Shown here in pieces: positions 10,482 to 19,489 of a DNA stretch of 35,240 bases. The first letter of the stretch is position 1, and each line of letters begins with the position of its first letter. The stretch spans positions 1 through 35,240 of the forward strand of contig JAUCBJ010000004.1 of the NCBI GenBank assembly GCA_032718475.1, read 5' to 3'. Under the pieces are notes generated by a model that saw nothing but the letters and a program-made list of their open reading frames with translations, ran no database searches and had not been told where the DNA came from. The position numbers and the translations under genes were made by a program. The DNA comes from Nemertoderma westbladi (lineage: Eukaryota > Xenacoelomorpha > Nemertodermatida > Nemertodermatidae).

Positions 10482-12985
10482 CGACGTGGTATTGGACGTT
10501 CAGGCAGAGATTGACGTGAAGGGGGAAAAGAAACGGGTCCTGGATATTCTCCAGGCTAAACATCCCTGCCCAACACCTCCATCAATGGACAGTTTACACA
10601 ATCTGAACAAGGAGCTCCCGGTGTTAGAGAAAGTTGACATCACAGCCAACCACGTTGAGGCAGTGGCCCGAAGTCTTCATGGGGGTGCGGGTCCTGGTGG
10701 AGCAGATGCTCTGAACTGGCAGGACATGCTTCTCTACCGAGCAACAGCCAGTTCCCGCCTGCGAGAGGCTGTAGCAGGCTTAGTACGCAGGTTGGCTAAT
10801 CAAGTGGTTGAATGGTCATCAATTCGGGCACTCATGGCATGTAGATTAATTGCCCTGGATAAGTGTCCGGGTGTACGCCCAATTGGAGTTGGCGAGGCAT
10901 TACGGAGAGTTCTTGGTAAATGCATGGCTGAGACGACGCGGATTGATGTACAGCAATTGTGTGGAACAGACCAGTTGTGCAGCGGCCTTTCTGCAGGAAT
11001 TGAAGCTGCTGTTCACGCTGTCCGCGACCTATGGGAGGGTCACCAGGGAGACGGCTGGGGTGTTTTACTTGTTGATGCAAGTAATGCTTTTAATGCAGTA
11101 AACAGAGTGACAGCCCTCTGGAATATTCGTGTTCTCCGGCCTCGATGCTCACGCTTCCTATTCAACATGTACCGGGGTTATGCTTATCTGATTGTCCGTG
11201 GTAAACAGGGACTGGTAATCCTTCTCAGCAGGGAAGGATTCACTCAGGGGGACCCGCTCGCGATGTTGGGTTATGCTTCTTCTGTGTTCCCACTAATTAT
11301 AAAGCTGACGATGTCGACGATGCCGACGATGCGCAGAATGCTGCCGCATTGACAGCCTTGCGGGACTGGTTCATTCTCCTCACTAAACTGGGCCCCTCAT
11401 ATGGTTATTACCCTGAGCCAGATAAGTGTCTTTTGGTAGTTGAGGATAGCGATATTTCTATGGCACGAGAGTTGTTTCGTGACCTTGGGATACAGGTGAA
11501 TGGACGTGGAATCGTGAAGGGTACCCGCACTCTTGGGGGATTCGTTGGGGATGCTACTCTTCAGGCGGATTTCATCTCGTTGAAGGTAGCCAGATGGGAA
11601 CAGGCAGTAGCTCGACTCTCAGGGGTTGCTGTCAACCATCCACAGGCAGCGTATGCTGCATTCACCAGGAGCCTCCAATGTGAGTGGGACTATCTTCAGC
11701 GAGTCGTTCCGATTGATACTAGAGAAGCTCCAACACCATATGCAACGATCGAGAAAATGGTAGCAGACACTTTTGTTCCAGCTATCCTCGGGGGTCCGGT
11801 AACGCCTTCAGAGCGAGACTTATTCGCACAGCCAACTCGTTTTGGTGGACTGTCAGTTCGTAATCCGGGTGAGACAGCAGCACAGTCCTACAAAACCTCA
11901 CGGGAGGGTACTGCATTGGCAGTTGCAGCAATCAAGGGAGAAATTGAATTCTCATTCACAGACCACCAGAGTTGTCAGAAGACAGCCCAACACAACCTCC
12001 GGCTATGGAAGCATGCAAAATCAGAAGAAGTACATGATAATTTGATTCACAGTTTTACGCCAGAAAGGATCAGAACAATCCAACGGGCTGCTTCGGAACG
12101 CACATCAGGCTGGCTTACGGTTGCCCCAGTTGCACGCAACCACTTTGATTTGTCTGCCAACGAATTCAGAGATGGTTTGTCCCTCCGGTATGGACGTCCT
12201 CTAGTGGGTGCGCCCGCAAGGTGTGACGGATGCGGCGATGCGTTTTCATTAACACATGCACTCGACTGCAAAAAGGGGGGCTTGGTGACTCTACGCCATA
12301 ACGAGGTTAGGGACACCCAGGGGGACCTGTTCGGTTTGGCATTCCCAGAGTCTTGCATCATGAGGGAGCCAGTGATCCGGGAGGCAAATGAGGAGAATGG
12401 TGTGGTGGGTCTGCGGGCTGATCTTTCAGTGAGAGGTTACTGGCAGCCACAGAGAAGGGCGTTATTTGATGTCCGGGTCGTTGACCCTGACGCCCCCTCG
12501 TATGTGGCTCGCTCCATATCATCCATACTAATTGACGCGGAGACTCAGAAAAAGTCAAAATATCATGACGCCTGCACCCTTCGCCAAGCAGATTTTACCC
12601 CGCTCGTGGTGTCGGTGGATGGTGTTCTCGGCCCAGAGTACTCCATGACACTGAAGAGACTGGCTGACAGGCTGTCAACGAAATGGATGAAGCCCTACAG
12701 CTGTGTCATGGGTTGGGTGAGGGCACGTCTGTCATTTGGCGTCCTAAGGGCTACGTGCGCCTGCTTCAGATCGTCTCGCACCAAATGGCGCAGCATTGGG
12801 GTTGACGATGGTGCCGGAATTCCTCTAGGAATCTAACTCAATCCGACCCCGGACTTAAACGTTTCCCTAATGAACTTACTTCTCGTATATATTTAGATTT
12901 ATGATTATTATGATGATTATTTTATAAGACTATTATCCTCTCCTTGTGTATTTGTTTACAGCATATTGTAATAATATTTTTAATC
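10482..12985 (+). mobile_element. 5'-truncated non-LTR retrotransposon with restriction-like endonuclease
   Basis: This is the segment enclosed by the 140-bp direct repeats. It enters directly into coding sequence with no initiator, which indicates 5' truncation, and it ends in a ~150-base AT-rich 3' tail without poly(A) or a simple repeat. Base composition is clearly richer in G+C than the surroundings over the coding part. The domain order RT, CCHC knuckle, restriction-like endonuclease is that of the R2/R4/CRE grade of non-LTR elements, whose endonuclease nicks the target and primes reverse transcription there. I cannot place it in a clade by eye. Confidence 0.8.
10486..12836 (+). pseudogene. 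Reverse transcriptase / RLE endonuclease ORF, broken at the YADD motif
   Basis: Two frames cover one protein: 10486-11352, then from about 11297 to 12836. RT motifs in order are ALDKCPGVRPIGVGEALRR (about 10850-10910), LLVDASNAFNAVNR with the first catalytic Asp at 11074-11076, REGFTQGDPLAM (11230-11265), and in the second frame ADD at 11304-11312. The expected residues between PLIIKL and ADD are too few, so a small deletion with frame change has removed the front of the YxDD box. Downstream come GYYPEP, a CCHC knuckle (CDGC...H....C, 12222-12269) and the endonuclease core: Asp at 12420, FDV Asp at 12468 and the Lys-rich AETQKKSKY at 12537-12563. No start codon lies in the element. It cannot make an active RT as it stands. 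N-terminal DNA-binding fingers typical of R2-type proteins are absent because of the truncation. Confidence 0.85.
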
Positions 12986-13125
12986 TATGCCTATGCAATA
13001 TAACTATTGCGTAGCTATTTATACTTTAAAAAAATGTTCCAGAACATCGCGTATTTATTAAATAGAATAGTGACCTTCAGCGAATAATAGGCTACTTCTT
13101 GCAATATTTGAACACCTATATCTCA
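12986..13125 (+). repeat. 140-bp direct repeat, right copy
   Basis: This is the partner of 10342-10481 and is continuous with the rest of the right arm (CAGCTGTTTCTC follows at 13124), so it occupies the original position in the host element. Confidence 0.9.
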
Positions 13126-13436
13126 GCTGTTTCTCAACGAAATTCAGATATTGTTTCATATTTGGAATCCTTGCAACGCAAGCTTTCTAAAGATATGAAA
13201 AATTACGACTAATGTAAAGAATGCACATGATACGGAGGGTGCGATTTCGCAAAAGAAACTTTTTTAAAACGCTTATGAAAAAAATTTAATGGCTAAATCT
13301 AAAATTCCGGCTTTATGTGGACATCGACGGTGAGTTGAACTAGTTGTGTTTAAAATTTCATGCAATATGATAAAGATTTGTAGAAAAATTTGGGGGGGGG
13401 GGGGGGGGGGGGGTCCGTGTCATCAGAAAATGACAC
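13030..13436 (-). repeat. Right terminal inverted repeat
   Basis: This is the reverse-complement partner of 9939-10341. Its inner third is part of the 140-bp direct repeat. It contains a pure G22 tract at 13392-13413. Confidence 0.8.
13392..13413. repeat. Poly-G tract (22 G)
   Basis: This uninterrupted G22 lies in the right arm of the inverted-repeat element, where the left arm has only short C runs. It is expanded, G-quadruplex-prone, and its length may be unreliable in an assembly. Confidence 0.95.
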
Positions 13437-13440
13437 TATA

Positions 13441-13873
13441 TACTGTACTGTAAATTCTATAAATTTTAGAAATACAATATTATGTAACCATGTGGGTAGA
13501 AATTATTATGTTGTCTTTTATTTTAAAATCCACGTAAACTCTCGCATTTTAAAATGCGTCGCACTGCAATCTTATAAAAGGGTAACTGCGTGATATACTA
13601 TACTGTACTTATGCTTGTGTGGTATACTTGTATAATAGCAAATTACAGTGCGTGGCTCGCCCCACGTACGTCACTTACAGTAAATAGTTAACAGTTGTAC
13701 AATACTGTCTGTCATGTACTGCGATGGTTTGTGATTGAGATTAAAATATTATGTAAATCAAAATTTAACTATAAATTGCAGTATTTAAATTTTCATGTAA
13801 AGTTACGAGTATCGAAAATGTACAACATGCATACAGTAGCAGCGATTTGTAACAATGGATTAATAATTTACAG
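13441..13873. other. AT-rich stretch upstream of the first recognised exon
   Basis: No supported gene is seen. An earlier exon of the spliced gene would have to lie here or farther left. The end of the stretch, TTAATAATTTACAG, is a usable 3' splice site, although its pyrimidine tract is weak. Confidence 0.4.
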
Positions 13874-13985
13874 GGCGTCAGCATATTGTTTGAGGGAAAC
13901 TGAAACTAATGAGTTATTTACTTGCGCAACAATTAACCACCTGCATTGTCCTGACGAGGTTGCTAAGCAATTCCAGCAGATTCAG
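13874..13985 (+). CDS. Internal exon of an unnamed gene (possible FLYWCH-like zinc finger half)
   Basis: The segment is bounded by an AG acceptor at 13872-13873 and a strong donor (CAG|GTGAGC) after 13985. After one leftover base it reads 37 codons without a stop: ASAYCLRETETNELFTC, then ATINHLHCPDEVAKQFQQIQ. The C ... NHxHxPD arrangement resembles the C-terminal half of FLYWCH fingers or the related DNA-binding fold at the front of MULE-type transposases, where a spaced Cys and an HxH bind zinc. That is a tentative reading; the first half (with W-C) would be in an upstream exon I cannot find. The exon ends in phase 0 and continues in phase into 14077-14124. Confidence 0.55.
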
Positions 13986-14076
13986 GTGAGCTGTTTTAAT
14001 TTTTTACAATAATTGAAAATTTGTTTCATTAATTGTTGTAGTATTATTAGACTATTTGACTACAGTTTTAATTTAG

Positions 14077-14124
14077 GAAGAAATCAGCTGGTATTTGCGT
14101 AGATTCTACCCTGGAGGTGGAGAG
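14077..14124 (+). CDS. 48-bp internal exon of the same gene
   Basis: The acceptor TTTTAATTTAG ends at 14076 and the donor GAG|GTAACA follows 14124. The 16 codons read EEISWYLRRFYPGGGE and join the previous exon in phase 0. A C-rich tract begins only six bases after the exon. Exact phase compatibility across three independently bounded exons is the main support. Confidence 0.55.
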
Positions 14125-14130
14125 GTAACA

Positions 14131-14165
14131 CCCCCCCCCCCCCACCCCCCCCCCCCCCCCCCCCC
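14131..14165. repeat. Poly-C tracts (C13-A-C21) just inside an intron
   Basis: A 35-base run of C is interrupted by a single A at 14144. It begins six bases after the donor site of the 48-bp exon, so the intron start is G-quadruplex-prone on the opposite strand. Confidence 0.95.
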
Positions 14166-14666
14166 GAGAAGCCAATATAACTAGCAGTATAAAATATAAC
14201 TAGCAGTGTAACTAGCCTTTGTATAATTATAATTCTTTGCTGAGATAGCTTGCAGCTATGCACCACTCGTGTAATCTCGTTGTAAAATAAAATTAATGAA
14301 ATTAATAGACAATTTGTCTGTTCCGGTGTTGCTTGTGCTTCCCGCGCGGAGAATGAATCAAGCAGCCCAAAACAAGAAACAAAAATTTTTTTATTTTCGT
14401 CGGGTAAATTGGACTAAATCATATCCACTTGGTAGTTGGTGATGTGCGAATCGATTTGATTTGGAATGAAATATAATATTTTCACTTGAAGAAAAAAAGG
14501 GCCCAAAAGGGGAAAGTTGACACAAATAAGGAGTTTATTGTTTTAATTAGAAAAATTGTCACTGTAACCTTATTCGTTCTCTATAATAGAGAAAGTGACG
14601 AATATTATGCCCAATTTGTGACCAACTTTGTTACCAAATCCCCACTTACTCTTTTGTTTCATATAG

Positions 14667-14930
14667 ATATCAAATACAACTAAATCGTCTAATGAATCCC
14701 AGTTATTTGATGCACCAAGCACATCCAGACAGTCGGAACGCCTGCTCACGGTACATGAGGCAGTGGCTGCATGCGAGCGGATTGTTAGACTGAGGGAAAA
14801 AGAACTATGTATACAATACGAAAATGTTCTAGAACAGAGACTCAAGCAGCAACACAATATCTTTGTGGAATTCACAGAAGAATATCTAAAACAACGATTC
14901 CAAGGGAAGTCCCATGATTATATATCGTAA
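14667..14930 (+). CDS. Terminal exon of the same gene (coiled-coil C-terminus)
   Basis: A good 3' splice site (CTCTTTTGTTTCATATAG, ending 14666) precedes 87 codons and a TAA at 14928-14930, in phase 0 with the preceding exon. The product begins Ser/Thr/Asn-rich (ISNTTKSSNES) and becomes a charged amphipathic helix (SERLLTVHEAVAACERIV, then LREKELCIQYENVLEQRLKQ), ending KSHDYIS. This is a typical dimerising tail of small DNA-binding proteins, whether host factors or transposon accessory proteins. No poly(A) signal is obvious immediately downstream, although AATAAA-like sequence (GTTAATAAAC) occurs near 14980. I cannot name the gene. Confidence 0.6.
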   Translation: MSNTTKSSNESQLFDAPSTSRQSERLLTVHEAVAACERIVRLREKELCIQYENVLEQRLKQQHNIFVEFTEEYLKQRFQGKSHDYIS

Positions 14931-16904
14931 TCTCAACAGGTCGCTCGGCGCTCCGCTCTCTTACGAATATATTAATTATTGTTAATAAACTTTCAATATT
15001 TACTTACAACCGGTAGAATTGTCAACACGTTTATCGCATATATGATTACAACACTGATTACAATAAATCCTAAAATTTTAATATTTTCGATCAAAATTAC
15101 AACCAGTTCAACAGTTAATCGCCATTCTGATTGCTAAGCTTTCATAGAAATTGCTGATAGAAACATAAACGGGTCATTAATTCAAATTGCCCAAGGTGTC
15201 AAAGTCCATAAATCACTTTTTTATGTTAAGAGGGACCCCTAGACACCAAAACATCCAAAAAATGTAATCCGTGCAAAAATTTTCGGTTGGGCCAAATAGA
15301 GGTATGTGGCTGCCGGACTATCTTGACTGGTTTGCGGTACTGAAGTGGCCGAAACGGAACCACGGCATGATCGTCTAGCGCGTAATGTGTACTACTGTAG
15401 TAGTAGTATTACATACCTACCGCCTTGGTCGTGATGGTGTTGGGGGTAGGGAAGGTAACTATCCCAGATATCGCTGGACTGGCTCTCATTTAGTTGTTGA
15501 AATAAAATTATTTTATCACAAATTTTCCACATTTTATGGAGGCTACGCCTACGGTGGCTGAATGTGGCCTCTTTAATATAAAAAACAGTTTCACTTTAAG
15601 GGTACAAGCTCACCGGCGGTAAGCCACGGTGAGCCGCATTCAGCCACCGTATGGAGGCGGTCAATTTGAAATAAATGAAATCGAAAAACGTGGTTGTGTT
15701 CGCAATCGGCGCCTCAATGGAAGCTTTTATTATTGACAAGTGAACCGTAAAGTCAGGGTATTTCAATTAGAACACAGATAACTAGGTGGGAAGAATGTAG
15801 GACTATGCTTGGAGATGTCCCATACGATAAATTACTAATCACCTAATATTTGCCGTATTTTCCAGTTACAAGGCCACACTTTTTTAATCCTTCATAACAA
15901 CCTGCACCTGGAAAAGTCAATATTCTAAATCTAACTGTACCACTAGATACCCGTCACCTTTATATTCCATATTGCATTTAAAATTCAAAGATATCTACCC
16001 CCAATCAGGAGGAAGGTTTTACCGTGTAGCTACTGTACTACAGGGCGTGGTTGGCATGACATGACAGAAGGCTGTGAATTATTTTTGCAAACATCCCCTT
16101 GTATCGTCATGTAATTCCTGATTAGTGAGAAAAACACACCCTTAGCTGGAATGTAGTGAGTTGTGGAACAGAGCAACAATCTATTGTAGGCAGGCCTACA
16201 GCAGTGCGCAGAGGCTGAGGGGTGTCAACCTTGAGACACGAAGAGACCGTCGCCGTCCGTATGTGCAGAACTTCTTGGGTATTATCCGTCGCCCATTCGT
16301 TTAGTTCCTCCTCTAATAGTTTGGAAGAGATTTACCTGATTAATTTTCTCAGTTTATTCAACATATATAAATACCGTAGACGGTATGTGTATTGTGTACT
16401 GTACGTACGGTATTACAACATTCAAACCAACCCCTTTTGCAAACACGTGTGAATAGAGATAATAAAAATATAAAACAATTCCCCGGTAAACCTAACAACA
16501 AAATCAGATTTTCCCATTTAGTCTATACATATATGTTTATTGACTTGCGACCAAGGCGTACTCTATACATAATATAATGTATATAGTACGCCTTGCTTGC
16601 GACGAAACAAAATATTAGTTACGACAACACCAATACAAATTAATTCACATTACAAAGTAATATTATACTGTAATACTAATAAGTATTTCAAACTAATTAT
16701 TATATTTGTTGTCTCAAGTCCATGTAAATAACTAACTACTTATAAATCTAATTCGTACAAAATGTCCTTCAAATATCTAGCTATTAAAACCGGTTTATTT
16801 AAATTCATATAACTTCGGATGCTACCTAATAAAATATTGGGGTACTTCTTTCTAAATGATTCAGTGAACGGACTATCACATATTACATGTTCTTCGGTTT
16901 GAAT
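14931..16904. other. Intergenic AT-rich DNA without a supported gene
   Basis: Open frames here (for example 16222-16452) are short, have no domain signal and look random. I see only two small inverted repeats: 15551-15564 with 15637-15650 (14 bases, perfect, ACGGTGGCTGAATG), and a hairpin at 16552-16595. Confidence 0.6.
16552..16595. repeat. 19-bp-arm hairpin
   Basis: CAAGGCGTACTCTATACAT is followed after six bases by its reverse complement with one mismatch. The arms with a tiny AT loop would form a stable cruciform. It could be a tiny MITE remnant; no flanking duplication was identified. Confidence 0.75.
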
Positions 16905-18199
16905 TGCTACTTTTTTACCGCTACTATTTACAATTTATACACGCTCTTTATCTGCTGTAATAAAAAAGCATGGTTTATCATACCATCTGTATGCTGATGA
17001 TACTCAAATATATATCAGTTTCAAATCTGTAAATATTGATTCAGCAGTTCAGGTGACTGAGGATTGCCTAAATGATATTCAGAAATGGATGTACACATAT
17101 ATGCTCAAGATGAACTCCGAGAAAACCGAAGTGCTGCTACTGCAGTCGCGATTTGGCACATCAGTTGACAACCCACAAATACGTATTGGTACCGACGTGG
17201 TGGGCTGCAGCACCGATGCCCGCAATATCGGCTTTACTATGGATCATTATATGACGTTCAGTAAACAAATATCTCTAACTGTTCGCAGTGCGTTTTTCCA
17301 CATCCGAAATCTATCAAAAATACGGCGGTGTTTAGCAAAACATGACCTCGAAACACTAATCCACGCATTTATCACCAGCTCTTTAGACAATAACAATTCG
17401 TTATATTATGGATTGCCAGACAAATATATAAACAAACTACAATATGTCCAGAACTCTGCGGCGCGCCTACTAACTGGCACAAAGAAACGAGAACATATTA
17501 AACCTGTGCTCAAATATCTCCACTGGTTGCCTGTATTGCGACGCATTGACTTTAAGATTGTACTTATAGTATATAAGTGTATCAATGGCTACGCTCCGAG
17601 CTATTTAAAGAATTTGCTGACCCGGTACATTCCTCATCGTTCTCTGCGTTCAGGTGATGATGAACTAACTCTGGTTGCGCCTCGTTATCGGCTAGAAAGT
17701 TACGGGAGGCGGGCTTTCTCAGTTGCCGGGCCCCGTTTATGGAACGCTCTCCCTTATTCGGTCCGCAGTGCACACACCGTGGAATTGTTTAAGTCGCGGC
17801 TGAAAACACACTACTTTTCGTTAGAATACGGTCAATAGTCAAATATATTTTAATTGAATCCAATACTTGCAACCCTGAATGGACCCCCCATTCATTTATC
17901 TTTTTATTGAGCTTTGTTTTAATGAGATATCTGCACAGTGTAATAAATAACTTTTTACTTAATATTGTAATTATCAAATCATGACTTTTGTTTGTTCGTT
18001 ATATATTTTTTAATTAGTACATACCGTAATTTTTAAACATTGTTGATTTAATTTTTAAACATTGTTGATTTTAAAGTATACAATTATTGATTGTAATGTC
18101 ATTATGTAGTAATTAACTAATTGTGTACGCGTACCTGCGCCTTGATTTATTGCCCTTAAAAGGTGCGTTATAAATAAATTATTATTATTATTATTATTA
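16905..18199 (+). mobile_element. 3' end of a CR1/L2-type LINE
   Basis: It contains the last third of a reverse transcriptase ORF (to 17838), a ~340-base AT-rich 3' UTR, and ends in (ATT)n at about 18181-18198. Just before the tail, GCGCCTTG ... AAAAGGTGCG (18138-18170) can pair as a small stem, followed by TATAAATAAATT. Short 3' repeats and terminal stems of this sort are usual in CR1/L2-like LINEs. The 5' part is missing: homology fades upstream of about 16905. Confidence 0.8.
16911..17838 (+). pseudogene. LINE reverse transcriptase, C-terminal part
   Basis: The open frame starts without Met in sequence reading PLLFTIYTRSLSAV, then the catalytic box YHLYADDTQIYISF (YADD at about 16991-17002), a thumb region (KMNSEKTEVLLL) and the typical LINE C-terminus: LETLIHAFITSSLD, NNNSLYYGLPD, LQYVQNSAARLLTG, LHWLPVLRRIDFK, VYKCINGYAPSYL and RAFSVAGPRLWNALPYSVR. 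It ends at TAG 17836-17838. The frame is intact over about 309 residues, which suggests a fairly recent copy, but the endonuclease and palm motifs A and B are absent because of 5' truncation, so it is non-functional alone. Confidence 0.88.
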
Positions 18200-18204
18200 C
18201 TTTA

Positions 18205-18704
18205 CATACACACCATCACTACTCGCGCGGTATCCTACTCCACACACCATCGCTCCTCGCGCAGTATCCTACTCCACACAGCATCGCTCTTCGCGCGGTA
18301 TCCTACTCCACACACCATCGCTACTCACACGGTATCCTACTCCACACACCATCGCTCCTCGCGCGGTATCCTACTCCACACACCATCATTCCTCGCGTGG
18401 TATCCTACTCCATACACCATCGCTCCTCGCGTGGTATCCTACTCCACACACCATCGCTACTTGCGCGGTATCCTACTCCACACACCATCGCTACTCGCGC
18501 GGTATCCTACTCCACACACCATCGCTCCTCGCGCGGTATCCTACTCCACACACCATTGCTTCTTGCGCGGTATCCTACTCCACACACCATCGCTCCTCAC
18601 GTGGTATCCTACTCCACACACCATCGCTCCTCGCGCGGTATCCTACTCCACACACCATCGCTCCTCGCGTGGTATCCTACCCCACACACCATCGCTCCTC
18701 GCGC
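18205..18704. repeat. 34-bp minisatellite, about 15 copies
   Basis: Units contain CACACCATCGCTCCTCGCGC followed by GGTATCCTACTCCA. Variants change CTCC to CTAC or ATTC and CGCGC to CACAC or CGTGG. The array lies immediately downstream of the (ATT)n tail of the LINE and directly abuts a different LINE fragment on the minus strand at about 18705. The period is not divisible by three; open frames across it are short overlaps only. Confidence 0.93.
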
Positions 18705-18705
18705 C

Positions 18706-19486
18706 CATACATCGCTGGAAGTTCGCTCGACATTATTGAAACTAGATGCACCAAGTTCATTGGATTGGTTTATTAATGCATCCCAACTCTCATCCCTAAT
18801 GTTTGTGACATAAATTTCTAGAGGAGCGTGATCTGATGGCAATTTATTATCTTGATTAACTTTCAATGATACTTGTTCCAAAAGGGCTAATGACGCGCAA
18901 CACAAGTCAACCTGACTAATCCATTCCCCTTTTCTTCTAAAAGTATAATCACTGATGATGGTGGTACATTGTTCACAATCCCAAGACTGCAATCATTAAT
19001 GATATGAGAATTCAATGGATTATAAACGTGGCTGTTGAAATCCCCGAAAATCAACTTATTTACATCTGTCATACAAAACGCTTGCATATTGCCCCAGGCC
19101 CTCTCTACGTAATTTATCGAATCCTTCGGCTCGATATAGCCGCCGCATAACTCAACACTAGGAAAGCTTTTTAATGTTAGTGTGATAAAACCCACAGTAT
19201 CTACGTTTACAACATTAATATCTTGCGTCAGATTATTACTTACTAGTAAAACCACTCCATCATGATTTTTGGCATTGTCAGAGTTGACGTACACTGTAAA
19301 CCCGGTCACCTTAAAAGAACAGCTAGTTTTCACCTCGTAGATCAATACTAAATCGAATTTATTTATGTATTGTAATACTCTGTCATTCTGGAGTTTATCC
19401 GTTAATCGCGCTGTATTCCACAATAAAACTTTTAAGCCATGAGTATGAGTAGGTTTATTTACAGAATGTCTTCCGTCGCAAGAGTC
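18706..19486 (-). pseudogene. LINE ORF2 fragment: AP-type endonuclease domain, frameshifted
   Basis: On the minus strand, frame 19486-18887 reads LKVLLWNTARLTDKL, FDLVLIYEVKTSC, DGVVLLVSNN, GGYIEP and IFGDFNSH, the order of motifs in the exonuclease/endonuclease/phosphatase fold that nicks target DNA for LINEs. The usual catalytic Glu near the front is in IYEVKTS. A frameshift near 18990 moves the rest to another frame with WISQVDLCCAS and LPSDHAPL, the SDH motif that closes the domain. The sequence then ends at the 34-bp array, so the RT is missing. The fragment has neither a promoter nor an intact frame. It runs opposite to the LINE at 16905-18199 and need not be the same family. Confidence 0.82.
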
Positions 19487-19489
19487 CTA

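Larger units (their letters stand above)
9939..13436. mobile_element. Palindromic TIR element (MITE/foldback type), split by a retrotransposon
   Basis: The left arm 9939-10341 and right arm 13436-13030 are inverted copies with roughly 10-20% differences. They share GTCATTTTCTGATGA at the tips, AACTAGTTCAACTCACCGT, CGCACCCTCCGTATC, GCGTTGCAAGGATTCCAAAT and TTCTATTTAAT near the inner end. TATA flanks both tips (9935-9938 and 13437-13440), compatible with a TA-rich target-site duplication. With the inserted segment 10482-12985 and one 140-bp repeat removed, the two arms abut almost without spacer, giving a foldback of about 850 bp with no coding capacity. Its transposase source is unknown; TA targeting would suit Tc1/mariner or a similar DNA transposon. 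Confidence 0.8.

Noticed and set aside
9939-13436. DIRS or Penelope element
   Set aside because: There is no tyrosine recombinase or GIY-YIG endonuclease; the C-terminus has a CCHC knuckle and restriction-like endonuclease, and the RT motifs are of the non-LTR type.
18609-18700. LINE ORF2 continuing through the minisatellite on the minus strand
   Set aside because: The coding resemblance stops at about 18706; beyond it the frame only translates the 34-bp units.
18397-18813. Histidine/arginine-rich 138-residue protein
   Set aside because: Translation of the 34-bp minisatellite running into antisense LINE sequence.
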